DNA from: Caballeronia catudaia
GTDB taxonomy: Bacteria > Pseudomonadota > Gammaproteobacteria > Burkholderiales > Burkholderiaceae
Reading direction: 5' to 3'
NCBI RefSeq assembly: GCF_001544755.2
Contig: NZ_FCOF02000009.1
Coordinates: 124,001 to 188,000, forward strand
DNA length: 64,000 nucleotides
The first letter of the stretch is position 1. Every line of letters begins with the position of its first letter. The position numbers were made by a program, and so were the translations under genes. This document shows, piece by piece, positions 34,483-43,900 of this stretch. Under the pieces are notes generated by a model, which did no database searches, was not told the origin of the DNA, and worked only from the letters and a program-made list of their open reading frames with translations.

Positions 34483-34837
34483 GGTTGCCCCAGTAACTCC
34501 GGTGGAAACCGGTACGCCCGTTGATCCCGGCAATACTTCCGGCGAAGAGCTTCAACGGCATTCGAAGATCCCCGGCGGCGCGGCGGGCTGTCGCCGTGCT
34601 GCCGGGGCACTGTCTTTCCTGCGGTGCTGCAATGCCTTTCAGTGCTGCCACCTGCGCGTTATCGACTTCCGGGCGACGAAGCCTGAGTCGTGGCAAGATT
34701 TTCCGCGCAATAAACATTCAACTCAACCAATCGGTTGAAATTGCCGGCGCGGAAGCAACACATCGCGACATGCCAACTTTTGTGCATTGCACCAATATTA
34801 CCGCGAAACCGCTAATTTCGCCAAACAAAACATATAT
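34483..34837. other. Intergenic region upstream of phaZ
   Basis: 355 bp between the GH15 gene stop and the phaZ start, both leftward. The part nearest phaZ is GC-rich. About 34700-34837 is clearly AT-rich and holds the palindrome at 34723-34738. No gene is supported; the phaZ promoter must lie here. Confidence 0.5.
34723..34738. promoter_or_regulatory. Palindrome TCAACC-N4-GGTTGA upstream of phaZ
   Basis: A 16-bp inverted repeat (TCAACCAATCGGTTGA) in an AT-rich stretch. The symmetry and size fit a dimeric helix-turn-helix repressor site. The neighbouring TetR-type protein is an obvious but unproven candidate. Confidence 0.45.
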
Positions 34838-36712
34838 TTAAGATCTTCCCGCATCTGCGTCGGCGGCCGTGCGGGCGTCCGCTCCTTCATGGTTTTCGGA
34901 GCCGGATGGTTGGCCGACCGCCTTCGCCATTCCTTCTTCGTGGCGCATCAAGTTCATAGCGGTGTGCACGAGCGCCACGTGGGTGAACGCCTGCGGAAAA
35001 TTTCCCACCATGCGCTTCGCCACCGTGTCGTACTCCTCGGCCAGCAATCCGACATCGTTCGCGAGACCGACGAGGCGCTCGAACATCTGGTGCGCTTCGT
35101 CGATCCGGCCCTGCAGCGCCAGGTTATCGACCAGCCAAAAGCTACAAGCCAGAAACGTGCCTTCCCCCGGCGGCAACCCATCCGCGACTTCGGCGGTGTG
35201 ATAGCGCTTCACCAGGCCATCGTGCGTCAAAGTGGTCTCGATCGCATGTACGGTTCCGGTCACTCGCGGATCTTTTGGGGGCAAAAATCCGAGCAGCGGG
35301 ATGAGCAGGAGGCTCGCGTCGAGCGCGTCGCTGCCGTAGGCCTGCGTGAACGAGTTCAGCTTGGGGTTCCAGCTCTTCTTCAGCACCTCTGCGCGGATGC
35401 GCGCGCGCATTTCACGCCAATGGTCGATCGGGCCGGGCAGCTCGAACGTCTCCGCCGACTTGATCGCGCGGTCGTACGCGACCCACGCCATGACTTTCGA
35501 GAACGTGAAGTGCTGGCGTCCGCCACGCACTTCCCAGATGCCTTCGTCGGGTTGTTCCCAGATCGTGTCGAGGTGCTGAAGCATCGCGCATTGGATCGAC
35601 CACGCGGTTTCATCGGTCTGCAGGCCGCCGACGCGCGCGAGGTGCAGCGCGTTCATCACTTCGCCGTAGACGTCGAGCTGCAACTGGTCGACCGCGGCAT
35701 TGCCGATGCGCACCGGCGACGCGCCTTCGTAGCCCGGCAGCCACGGAATCTCCCACTCGGGCAGGCGGCGCTCGCCCGCGATGCCGTACATGATCTGGAC
35801 CTGCGACGGCGAACCGGCCATCGCGCGGCCGAGCCACGCACGCCACGCGCGGGCTTCGTCGTAGTAGCCGCCGCGCATCATCGCGAGCAGGGTGATGGTC
35901 GCATCGCGCAGCCAGCAGTATCGATAATCCCAATTGCGCGTGCCGCCGAGCTGCTCCGGCAGCGACGTGGTCGGCGCCGCGACGATGCCGCCCGTGGGCT
36001 CGTACGCGAGCGCCTTCAGCGTAATCAGCGAGCGGCGGATCGCGCTCGCCCAGTGGCCCTTGAGTTCGCTCTGGCCGGACCACTCGCGCCAGTGGTTCTC
36101 GGTGCGCGCGAGCTGCGTGTTCGGATCGGACGCGTGCGGCACGCGCAGATGCGATTGCGAGTAGCACAGCGAGAAGGGCACGCGCTCGCCCGCGCTCACG
36201 TCGAAGCAGGCGGTGGTATGCATGTTCTCGCCGACGAGCTCGACGGGCGTGCGCAACACCGCGAGATCCGGTCCGGCGATCGCGCGGATGCCGCTGTCGT
36301 CGGCCAGGCGGCTGACCCAGGGCGTCACCGAACCGTAATCGAAGCGCAGCACGAGTTCCATCTTCATCCGCACCGTGCCGCGCCGCCCGATCACGATACG
36401 CACGAGCTCCGAATGACCGTTGCGCAGCGGCATGAAGTCGACGATCGTCACCGCGCCTTGCGGCGTTTCGAAATCCGTTTCGAGGACGAGCGTGTCCTCG
36501 CGGTAGCGGCGTTTGATGACGGGCGTCTCGCCGTCGGGCATCTCGGGCGCGATGAGCCATCGTCCGTGCTCCGGCGTGCCGAGCAGCGCGGCGAAACAGG
36601 CGCCGGAGTCGAAGCGCGGCCAACAAAGCCAGTCGACGGAACCATCGCGGGAAATCAGGGCTGCGGTGTGGCCGTCGCCGACCATCGCATAGTCTTCAAT
36701 CGGTGCTGGCAT
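34838..36712 (-). CDS. Glycoside hydrolase family 15 (glucoamylase/trehalase-like)
   Basis: A 624-residue GH15 protein with the bacterial two-part layout: an N-terminal beta-sandwich (about 1-230, IEDYAMVGDGHTAALISRDGSVDWLCWPRFDS) and an (alpha/alpha)6 barrel. RNWDYRYCWLRDA and the presumed general acid Glu in QPDEGIWEVRGG (near residue 390) are intact, as is the late base region in EEYDTVAKRMVGNFPQAFTHVALV. Related bacterial enzymes act on trehalose or alpha-glucans; substrate is unresolved. No signal peptide. The ATG at 36712 fits the family; the frame to 36865 is extra. Confidence 0.9.
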   Translation of the reverse strand: MPAPIEDYAMVGDGHTAALISRDGSVDWLCWPRFDSGACFAALLGTPEHGRWLIAPEMPDGETPVIKRRYREDTLVLETDFETPQGAVTIVDFMPLRNGHSELVRIVIGRRGTVRMKMELVLRFDYGSVTPWVSRLADDSGIRAIAGPDLAVLRTPVELVGENMHTTACFDVSAGERVPFSLCYSQSHLRVPHASDPNTQLARTENHWREWSGQSELKGHWASAIRRSLITLKALAYEPTGGIVAAPTTSLPEQLGGTRNWDYRYCWLRDATITLLAMMRGGYYDEARAWRAWLGRAMAGSPSQVQIMYGIAGERRLPEWEIPWLPGYEGASPVRIGNAAVDQLQLDVYGEVMNALHLARVGGLQTDETAWSIQCAMLQHLDTIWEQPDEGIWEVRGGRQHFTFSKVMAWVAYDRAIKSAETFELPGPIDHWREMRARIRAEVLKKSWNPKLNSFTQAYGSDALDASLLLIPLLGFLPPKDPRVTGTVHAIETTLTHDGLVKRYHTAEVADGLPPGEGTFLACSFWLVDNLALQGRIDEAHQMFERLVGLANDVGLLAEEYDTVAKRMVGNFPQAFTHVALVHTAMNLMRHEEGMAKAVGQPSGSENHEGADARTAADADAGRS

Positions 36713-37142
36713 GAGCGAACATCTTCCTGCTGGCGGCGCGGGCCGGACCGAAGCGCGCGTCGCGGGTTGAGCAAACGATCCGGGACGCAGGCTGCGGCGT
36801 CCCCCGGGCGAAGCGCCGCGTCCGCGATGAGCAAGCTGGACGCCACGCATGCTTTCTGGCCGCATTCTGCCGCAATCGTTTGATATGAGCAGAAAAGCGG
36901 GCCGGGCCGATCCCGCCGCGCAACGCGACGTGCGGCAGCGTGGCGCGCGTCATTGGCGGAAAAACGCGAACGAAGCGCCGATCGAGCCGTTGAAAAAATA
37001 TTCGACTGATGTTTAGAATGAAGTTTCGCGGAACCCTCTTCCGCATTCGCGCGTCTTTCGTGCATGACCCCCGGTCGTTAGCCAATCGCGCAGCGCGTCG
37101 TCCGACCGGTCCCTAACGTAGCGTTTTCGAGGAACAGAACCC
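36713..37142. other. Divergent intergenic region GH15 / 82-residue orphan
   Basis: 430 bp. The left half is GC-rich and featureless. At 36980-37025 there is an AT-rich patch with the promoter at 36990-37019 reading right. Overlapping Arg-rich frames on the minus strand (36655-37085) have no domain and are rejected. Confidence 0.5.
36990..37019 (+). promoter_or_regulatory. Candidate sigma70 promoter for the 82-residue orphan
   Basis: TTGAAA (36990-36995), an 18-bp spacer and TAGAAT (37014-37019). It predicts a leader of about 117 nt before the ATG at 37143. Confidence 0.55.
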
Positions 37143-37391
37143 ATGCTCTATCCGTCGAAAGCTGACTGCATCGCCATTCTTTCCGCCGCGAGCCGCGTCT
37201 CGGACACCGAAACGCTCCTCCCGCTCGACCACACGGACCTCGGCCTGTCGCGCAACGCGATGGTTACCGCCGCGGCCTTTCTCACCGAGCGCGACTGTTT
37301 CAGCCGCTATAGCTTCGGCGTCGCCGGCGTCTCGGTCGGCGCGTTGTCGTTGCAGGGACGCCTGCGTCTCGATCAGCTGGCGAACGGCTGA
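37143..37391 (+). CDS. 82-residue protein of unknown function
   Basis: I do not recognise a domain. The protein (MLYPSKADCIAILSAASRVS...) is soluble, with no signal peptide or membrane helix, and has a centre reading LDHTDLGLSRNAMVTAAAFLTERDCFSRYSFGV. Support for its being real: a good GAGGAA ribosome-binding site 8-9 bp before the ATG, a promoter-like pair upstream, balanced amino-acid composition unlike the Arg-rich shadow frames, and a hairpin after the stop. It stands alone between the GH15 gene and DUF3096. Confidence 0.65.
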   Translation: MLYPSKADCIAILSAASRVSDTETLLPLDHTDLGLSRNAMVTAAAFLTERDCFSRYSFGVAGVSVGALSLQGRLRLDQLANG

Positions 37392-37449
37392 AGCGCCCGG
37401 TACACATTCCGGCGCGGCCAGCCCGCCTGTACTTCTTTCGTGACACTTT

Positions 37450-37483
37450 GCGCACGTGCGCGGTTCAGTCCGTGCGCGTGCGC
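37450..37483. terminator. GC-rich hairpin between convergent small genes
   Basis: 14-bp arms GCGCACGTGCGCGG (37450-37463) / CCGTGCGCGTGCGC (37470-37483), pairing fully with two G-U wobbles and a 6-nt loop. It lies between the stops of the 82-residue gene and DUF3096. There is no good T tract. Confidence 0.45.
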
Positions 37484-37498
37484 TTTCGCGCGCCTGTG

Positions 37499-37651
37499 TC
37501 AGAAATGGGCCGATCCCATGCCGAACAAGCCGATCAGCCCGATCACGATCAGATAGATCGCGACGATGAAGTTGAGCAGCCGCGGCATGACGAGGATCAG
37601 GACGCCGGCGATCAGCGAGACCAGCGGGGCAAGGCTTAGGTGGATAGTCAT
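37499..37651 (-). CDS. DUF3096 mini membrane protein
   Basis: A 50-residue protein, MTIHLSLAPLVSLIAGVLIL then VMPRLLNFIVAIYLIVIGLIGL, with two transmembrane helices separated by a short MPRLLN loop. This matches the DUF3096 family of tiny proteobacterial inner-membrane proteins of unknown function. An AGGAG ribosome-binding site lies 7 bp before the ATG on the minus strand. The longer frame (to 38023) runs over the divergent lactonase gene and is rejected. It is easily missed by gene callers because of its size. Confidence 0.88.
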   Translation of the reverse strand: MTIHLSLAPLVSLIAGVLILVMPRLLNFIVAIYLIVIGLIGLFGMGSAHF

Positions 37652-37862
37652 CGCGGCAACTCCTGTTGTTGATTCGAATCGTGTCGGTTGACCTTTGGTG
37701 CGTGGTGTATCTTGGCTGCGAGCCCGATCCTTGCCTTGCGATGGCGTTCCGCGTCTTTGGAGCGGAACTTGCTGCCGCACGTCGCGGGTTTCGCGATACC
37801 GGCGCACGCGTCGCTTCGCTTTGCTCCGATAACAAGCGGCAAAGAAACGATGAGGAGGTTTC

Positions 37863-39185
37863 ATGCACCCGAGCCATCCATCCGGCGCGAATACGCTCGT
37901 GTCATGCTTGCAAGACGCGCGCCCGCTGCGCGCGAGTCCGGCCGCGTGGGCGAAAGGCCTTGCGCTGATGCTGTCGCTGACGGCGGCGCAGGTCCTTGCG
38001 CAATCGGTCCCGGCGTCCGCCACGTCCGCCTCAGCCGCCGTAAGTGCGTCGGGCGCGTCGGGCGCGTCGGGCGCGGAAATCTACGATCTGCTCGTCGGCA
38101 CCTACACGGGCGGCGGCAAGAGCGAAGGCATCTATGTCTATCGCTTCGATACGGGCAATGGCGAACTGACCCGGATCGCGTCGGCGCAGACGGTGAACCC
38201 GTCGTATCTCGTCGTGAGCCGCGACCGGAATTACGTGTACGCGGTGAACGAATTGCCCGGCGACAACGGCCCCGCGACCCAGCGTGGCGGCGTGAGCGCG
38301 TTTCGCTTCGATCGCGCGACCGGCCAGTTGAGCTTTCTCAACCGCGTTTCGTCGGATGGCAACGATCCGTGCTATCTGGCGATCTCGCCCGATGGCAAAT
38401 ATCTGCTCACCGCCAACTACTCGGTTGCGTCCAATCCGGGCGGCAGCTTCGCCGTCTTTCCGCTCGTGGCGAATGGCCAAGTGGGCACGTCGGTGCTGAC
38501 GGTGCATCACGAGGGCGGCGGCCCGGTGAAGGGGCGGCAGGACAATTCGCACGTCCACTCGACCGTGTTCTCGCCCGACGGAAAGTATCTTTTCGCGCAG
38601 GATCTCGGCGTGGACAAGGTGTTCGCCTATCGCTACACGCCCGCCCCGTCGCAGTCGAGCCGCGGGCTCCTGGGTCCGACCAAAGCACGCTACACGCCGA
38701 TCGCGCCGGGCTCCGGCCCACGCCATCTGATCTTCGACGAAAGCGGCAAGCACGCGTACCTGACGACCGAACTGAACGCGTCGGTCCTGGTGTTCGATTA
38801 CCGCGACGGCACGCTCACGCAAGTGCAGACCGCATCGATGATCGCGCCGGGTTTCCGAGGCAAGATCGGCGGCGGCGCGATTCATCTTTCGCCGGACGGG
38901 CGCTTTCTCTACGCGACCAACCGCGGCGACGCGAACGAGCTCGTCGCGTTCTCGGTCGATCCGAAGAACGGCCATCTGAAGCTCCTCAGGCGCTATCCGA
39001 CGCTCGGCAAGACGCCGCGCGAATTCGCGATCGACCCGACCGGGCGCTGGCTCGTCGTCGGCAATCAGGAAAGCGATAGCGCGTATTTCTTCCGCCGCGA
39101 TCCGCAGACGGGCGAACTCGCGTCGGACCCGAAGAAGCTTTCGATCGGCTCGCCGGTCGATTTCAAGTTCGTGTCGCCTTCGTGA
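37863..39185 (+). CDS. Exported lactonase family beta-propeller protein
   Basis: A 440-residue seven-bladed propeller protein of the lactonase/6-phosphogluconolactonase (YbhE-like, PF10282) family, recognisable by repeated SPDGKYL/LTANY, GSGPRHLIFDESGKHAYL and SPDGRFLYATNRG segments. Unlike cytosolic Pgl it has an N-terminal signal-peptide-like helix (about 28-46, ending in VLAQ), so it is probably periplasmic, where 6-phosphogluconolactone is not expected; the true substrate is unknown. Three perfect 9-bp repeats (38046-38072) encode a Ser-Gly-Ala linker after the signal. A GAGGAGG ribosome-binding site precedes the ATG. Confidence 0.88.
   Translation: MHPSHPSGANTLVSCLQDARPLRASPAAWAKGLALMLSLTAAQVLAQSVPASATSASAAVSASGASGASGAEIYDLLVGTYTGGGKSEGIYVYRFDTGNGELTRIASAQTVNPSYLVVSRDRNYVYAVNELPGDNGPATQRGGVSAFRFDRATGQLSFLNRVSSDGNDPCYLAISPDGKYLLTANYSVASNPGGSFAVFPLVANGQVGTSVLTVHHEGGGPVKGRQDNSHVHSTVFSPDGKYLFAQDLGVDKVFAYRYTPAPSQSSRGLLGPTKARYTPIAPGSGPRHLIFDESGKHAYLTTELNASVLVFDYRDGTLTQVQTASMIAPGFRGKIGGGAIHLSPDGRFLYATNRGDANELVAFSVDPKNGHLKLLRRYPTLGKTPREFAIDPTGRWLVVGNQESDSAYFFRRDPQTGELASDPKKLSIGSPVDFKFVSPS
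38046..38072 (+). repeat. Three perfect 9-bp repeats inside the lactonase gene
   Basis: GCGTCGGGC is repeated three times in frame and encodes Ala/Ser/Gly linker triplets just after the signal peptide. Length may vary between strains by slippage. Confidence 0.9.
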
Positions 39186-39217
39186 GGAGCTAGCGAGCGA
39201 CACGCGGTCCGACGACG

Positions 39218-39784
39218 ATGAAACGAACTTGGGTCAAGGCGGTCACGGTTTCGTTGCTGTGCGCGCCGCTCGCAACCCGCGCGGGCGGCACGGAATGCGA
39301 CTACAAGCGGGACTGGATGTCGTCGGCGTGCGAACGCGTGATGCGCGTCGCGCACGACGGCGCCTGGGATCTGTATGTGACCGGCTACGGCTGGCATATC
39401 GACGGCTTCGACGATCGTCGCAGCGAGCTCAACCCGTGGTCCTACGGCGGCGGCGCGGGCAAGCACTGGGTCGATGCGAACGGCAACGAGGACATCCTGT
39501 TCGCGATCGCCTTCTCGGATTCGCATCACAACTTCGAGCCGATCGGCGGCTACGCGCGGCAGTGGTACACGAAGCCGGTGCTCGGCGGATTGCAGGCGGG
39601 CGGCGGATTTTTCGTCGGCGTCACGGCCCGCAGCGACGTGGCGCATTACGTGCCTTTTCCCATCGCGCTGCCGATCGGCTCCGTGCGCTACCGCCGCGCA
39701 TCGATCATGGCGACGTTCATCCCGCGCATTCCCGGCCTGAACGACGGCGATGTCGCGTTTTTCTGGGGACGCTACGAGTTCTAG
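39218..39784 (+). CDS. pagP: Lipid A palmitoyltransferase PagP
   Basis: PagP is an outer-membrane beta-barrel enzyme that moves a palmitate chain from phospholipid to lipid A, protecting against cationic peptides. The 188-residue precursor has a signal peptide of about 22 residues. Catalytic residues fit the family: His60 in GYGWHIDGF and Asp101-Ser102 in AFSDSHHNFEPIGGY, with the same spacing as His33 and Asp76-Ser77 of E. coli within two residues. Strands SVRYRRASIMATFIPRI and the C-terminal VAFFWGRYEF complete the barrel and end in an aromatic residue. It lies 32 bp after the lactonase gene. Confidence 0.92.
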   Translation: MKRTWVKAVTVSLLCAPLATRAGGTECDYKRDWMSSACERVMRVAHDGAWDLYVTGYGWHIDGFDDRRSELNPWSYGGGAGKHWVDANGNEDILFAIAFSDSHHNFEPIGGYARQWYTKPVLGGLQAGGGFFVGVTARSDVAHYVPFPIALPIGSVRYRRASIMATFIPRIPGLNDGDVAFFWGRYEF

Positions 39785-39854
39785 TACGATGCGGTTCGCC
39801 CTCGGCCATTCGGCCGCGCGCGACTGAAAGGTGTACTGAGGAAATCGAAAGGCA

Positions 39855-40925
39855 ATGGCAGGGAATCAGATATTGAACACGACTCACACATTCAACGCCA
39901 GTGAACGCCCGCCCAAACGCAACGAGCCCGCGCCGCCGGGATTCATCAGCGCGTTCAGCTTCGCGGGCGGTGAGGCGTTGCGCCTCACGTGGGACGAAGC
40001 GCGCGATTCCGTCGTGGGCGACGGCCCGACGTGGCTGCATCTGTCCGCGAACGACGACACCGTCGAAGGCTGGCTCGAAGGCGTCACGTCGATGCCCGAT
40101 GTCGCGCGCGAGTTCCTGAACGGCGAGGACAAACGCCCGCGCGTGCACATCGGGTCGAACTTCATGTATGGCGTCGTCGCGGATCTCGAACTCGTCGCGA
40201 AGACGCCGGACGCCGCCGCGCCCGGTGCACGCGAGGCGAACCGCGCGACCGGCGCGCTGCGCTTTTACGTCGACAAACACCGGATGATCACGGTGCGCGC
40301 GAAGCCGCTGGAATCGACCGACCGGCTGCGTCACGCCGTGCTCGAAGGCGCGATGTTCCGCGATACCGTCGATCTCTTCGCGGGTCTGATTCGCGCGTTG
40401 AACGAAACCTTCGCGGACCGCATCGACGAAATTGGCGATTGTCTGGACGATGTCGAGGAGAACGTGCTCGAAGGCAGCCACTCGAAGTGCCGCGCGATGC
40501 TCGGCGACGCGAGACGGCGCATCGTGGAGGTGAAGCGCTTCATCGACCCCGAGCGCAACGCGCTGACGCAACTCGTTTTGCGCAAGCTCGAATGGGCCGA
40601 GCCGCGTTCGATGGAAGCGCTCGTCCAGGCGATTCAGGTGCTGAACGGCCTGGGCGCCGGTCTGGAAGGGCTCTACGAACGCGCGAAGCTCTTGCAGGAT
40701 GAGATTGCCGCGGCGCTTTCGGAAGACATCAACCGCAAGCTGCTGTGGCTCGCGATCATGTCCGCGTTGCTGCTGCCCGCGACGCTCGTGACGGGCATTT
40801 TCGGCATGAACGTGGCGGGACTGCCGGGCACGAAAGACCCGGTATCGTTCTGGATCGTGATCGGCGTGATGGCGGCCTGCGCCGCCATCACGATCTTTCT
40901 GCTGCGCCGCTTGCGGCTCTGGTAA
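39855..40925 (+). CDS. CorA/ZntB family divalent-metal transporter
   Basis: A 356-residue 2-TM-GxN transporter. The long cytoplasmic N-terminal funnel is followed by a coiled helix (GLYERAKLLQDEIAAALSEDINRKLLWLAIMSALLLPATLVTGIFGMNVAGLPG) leading into TM1, and the pore motif GMN is at about 317-319. TM2 is about 330-350 with a basic tail. Gly-Met-Asn with downstream AGLPGT is more like ZntB zinc transporters than magnesium CorA (which has MPEL). It is 70 bp after pagP and convergent with ftsK, whose stop is 19 bp away. Confidence 0.88.
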   Translation: MAGNQILNTTHTFNASERPPKRNEPAPPGFISAFSFAGGEALRLTWDEARDSVVGDGPTWLHLSANDDTVEGWLEGVTSMPDVAREFLNGEDKRPRVHIGSNFMYGVVADLELVAKTPDAAAPGAREANRATGALRFYVDKHRMITVRAKPLESTDRLRHAVLEGAMFRDTVDLFAGLIRALNETFADRIDEIGDCLDDVEENVLEGSHSKCRAMLGDARRRIVEVKRFIDPERNALTQLVLRKLEWAEPRSMEALVQAIQVLNGLGAGLEGLYERAKLLQDEIAAALSEDINRKLLWLAIMSALLLPATLVTGIFGMNVAGLPGTKDPVSFWIVIGVMAACAAITIFLLRRLRLW

Positions 40926-40944
40926 GGATCAGTCGAACCGTCGA

Positions 40945-43900
40945 TCAATCGGCCGGGCCGGGCGGCGCGAGCACTTCGCGGTTGCCGTTGCTGCCCATCG
41001 GCGAGACCAGGCCCGCTGCTTCCATCTGCTCGACGAGCCGCGCCGCGCGGTTATAGCCGATGCGCAATTGCCGCTGCACCGACGAGATCGACGCGCGCCG
41101 CGTGCGGATGACGAACGCCACGGCTTCGTCGTAGAGCGGATCGGCTTCGGCGTCGGGCGTGTCGCCGAAGAGGTCGGGCGTGCCGCCTTCGGACGTCGGG
41201 CCGGACAGAATGCCTTCCTCGTACTCCGGCTCGCCGAACTGCTTCAGATGCTCGACCACGCGATGCACTTCGTCGTCCGCGACGAACGCGCCGTGCACGC
41301 GCTGCGGATAGCCCGTGCCGGGCGGCAGGAACAGCATGTCGCCCGCGCCGAGCAGCGATTCCGCGCCCATCTGATCGAGAATCGTGCGCGAATCGATCTT
41401 CGACGACACCTGGAACGCCACCCGCGTCGGAATATTCGCCTTGATGAGGCCGGTGATCACGTCGACCGAGGGCCGCTGCGTCGCGAGAATCAGGTGGATG
41501 CCGGCCGCGCGCGCCTTTTGCGCGAGACGCGCGATCAACTGCTCGATCTGCTTGCCGGCGACCATCATGAGATCGGCGAGCTCGTCGATGACGACGACGA
41601 TCAGCGGCAGCGTCGACAGCGGCTCGGGCGCGTCGGGCGTGAGCGAGAACGGGTTCGTGAGCTTCTTGCCCGCGGCCTCGGTGTTGCGGATCTTCTGGTT
41701 GAAGCCCTGCAGATTGCGCACGCCGACCGCCGACATCAGCCGATAGCGTTTCTCCATTTCGCCGACGCACCAGTTGAGCGCGTTCGACGCGAGCTTCATG
41801 TCGGTGACGACCGGCGCGAGCAGATGCGGAATGCCTTCGTAGACGGACAGTTCCAGCATCTTCGGATCGATCATGATGAGGCGCACGTCCTCGGGCTTCG
41901 CCTTGTAGAGCAGCGAGAGGATCATCGCGTTGATCGCCACCGACTTGCCCGAGCCCGTCGTGCCCGCGACGAGCATGTGCGGCGCTTTCGCGAGATCCGT
42001 CACGACCGGATTGCCGATGATGTCCTTGCCCATCGCGATCGTCAGATTCGACTTCGAGTGGCGATAGACGTCGTCCTCGAGAATCTCCGAGAGGCGGATC
42101 ATCTGCCGCCTGGCGTTCGGCAGTTCGAGGCCCATGCAGGTCTTGCCGGGAATCGTCTCGACGACGCGGATGGACGTGAGGCCGAGCCCGCGCGACAGAT
42201 CCTTCATCAGCCCGACGATCTGGCTGCCGCGCACGCCGAGCGCCGGCTCGACCTCGAAGCGGGTGATGACCGGGCCGGCCGATGCGCCGACCACGGTCAC
42301 CGGCACCTTGAATTCCTGAAGACGCTGTTCGATCAACTGACCGGTTTCGGCGAGGCGCTCCTCGGAGACCGGCTCGATTTCACCCGAGGCGGGCTCGAGA
42401 AGATCGAGCGTCGGCAGTTCCACCGCCGATGCGTGCGGCGCGTGGAATTCGAATTCGGCCGGCGCAAAGCCGCGCACGGGCGGGGAGGGCGGCGGCGCGC
42501 TCGGCTGATCCGCGGCGGGTGCCGCGGACGCCGCGAAGGGCGGCGGAACCGGCGGCGCGGCCGCGATGGCGGTCGTGATCGGAAAGCGCACGATGTTCGA
42601 CGGCGGCGCGAACTCGTCGCCGGCTGCCTGGCGTTCGGCGACACGCTGCTCGTATTCCTCTTCTTCTTGCGCGTCGGATTCGATGTTCTGCTCGTCGACG
42701 ATGCGCAAGAGCGACGGGGCAGGGGGCTCGCTCTCGTCTTTGCCGAAATCGACGGCGTCCAGCCACGGCGGCGTCTGCACGATTTCGCGCAAGTCCGGCT
42801 CTGGCTCCAGCGCGTGTGCCGGGAGAGTTGGCGCTTCATCCGCGCTGACTTCGCTCTTCGGCGGTTCGATCGAAGCGGCGGCGGCTTCGGCGACCGGCGG
42901 CTCCATCAGACGGACGTCGAAGAGCGGCGGCGGCTCGACGAGCGCAGGCGCGATCGCCAGAGCGTCGATCAGCGGTGTGCCGATGTCTTCCTCGATCTCG
43001 TGAACCGGTGCGGGCGGCGTCATCGAAGGCTCCGCGCGCGGTTCGCCGGCTGCCGCCAATACCGGCGCCTCGGCGTTCGGTGGCATGTCCGACTGGGAAG
43101 CCCGCGCCATCGCCACATGTCCGCGAGCGAGGCTCGCGCCGGCGAGCGACGTCCACAGCGCGGCCTTTTCCTCGATCGAACGCAGCGTCGCCTGAATCGC
43201 GTCGGGGGCGGGCGGCGGCGAGGGCGGCCCGAGCGGCACGGCCGGGCGCGAGAATGCGGGCGCGTCGAGCGGCGCCGACGCGAACTCGCGCGTCGCCGCA
43301 CTCACGACCGGGCGCACCGGGCTGCGTCTTAACCCCTGCGGCGATTGCGGCGCCGAGGGTTTGCGCGCGGCATGCGTGCCCGGCACGACGGACGTGGACA
43401 CGCTCGCCATGCCCGACGTCCGTTGCGCGGGCATCGAAATCGGCGGACTGCGCGGACGATCCGGGCGAGGCGCGGACGTCGGCGGCGTCTGGACGCGCAG
43501 CTCGTCGGCGGCGACGGAAGCGCGCAAGCCTGATCCCGACGGTTCGAACGCGGATGCCTGACGCGGCGCAGACGCCGTGCGGACCTCGCGATTCGCTGAA
43601 GGCGGCGACGCGTTCAGCCAGCCCGAAGGCGCGACCGGCTCCGTGTGCGTCGAAGGCGGTGAGACGCCTGCCGCCTCGAAAGCGGGGCGTTTCGCATACG
43701 CTTCAGCGGTGGCCACGGCGCTCGCACCGGCCGCCGCCGCGCGGGTGGCGGCGCTTTTGCCCACTGCGGGCGGCCGCCAGACGGTCGGCCGCTGATAACG
43801 GCTGCTGCGATTGCCCGTCGGAAGACCGAGCGTGGGTTCGTCGGGCGGAATGCGCGACGACGGCGCATCGAAACGCTCGGCGCGATGGCTGCGTTCCTGA

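Noticed and set aside
36655-37085. Minus-strand frames upstream of the GH15 gene
   Set aside because: Arg-rich, mutually overlapping and covering the promoter region of the 82-residue gene.
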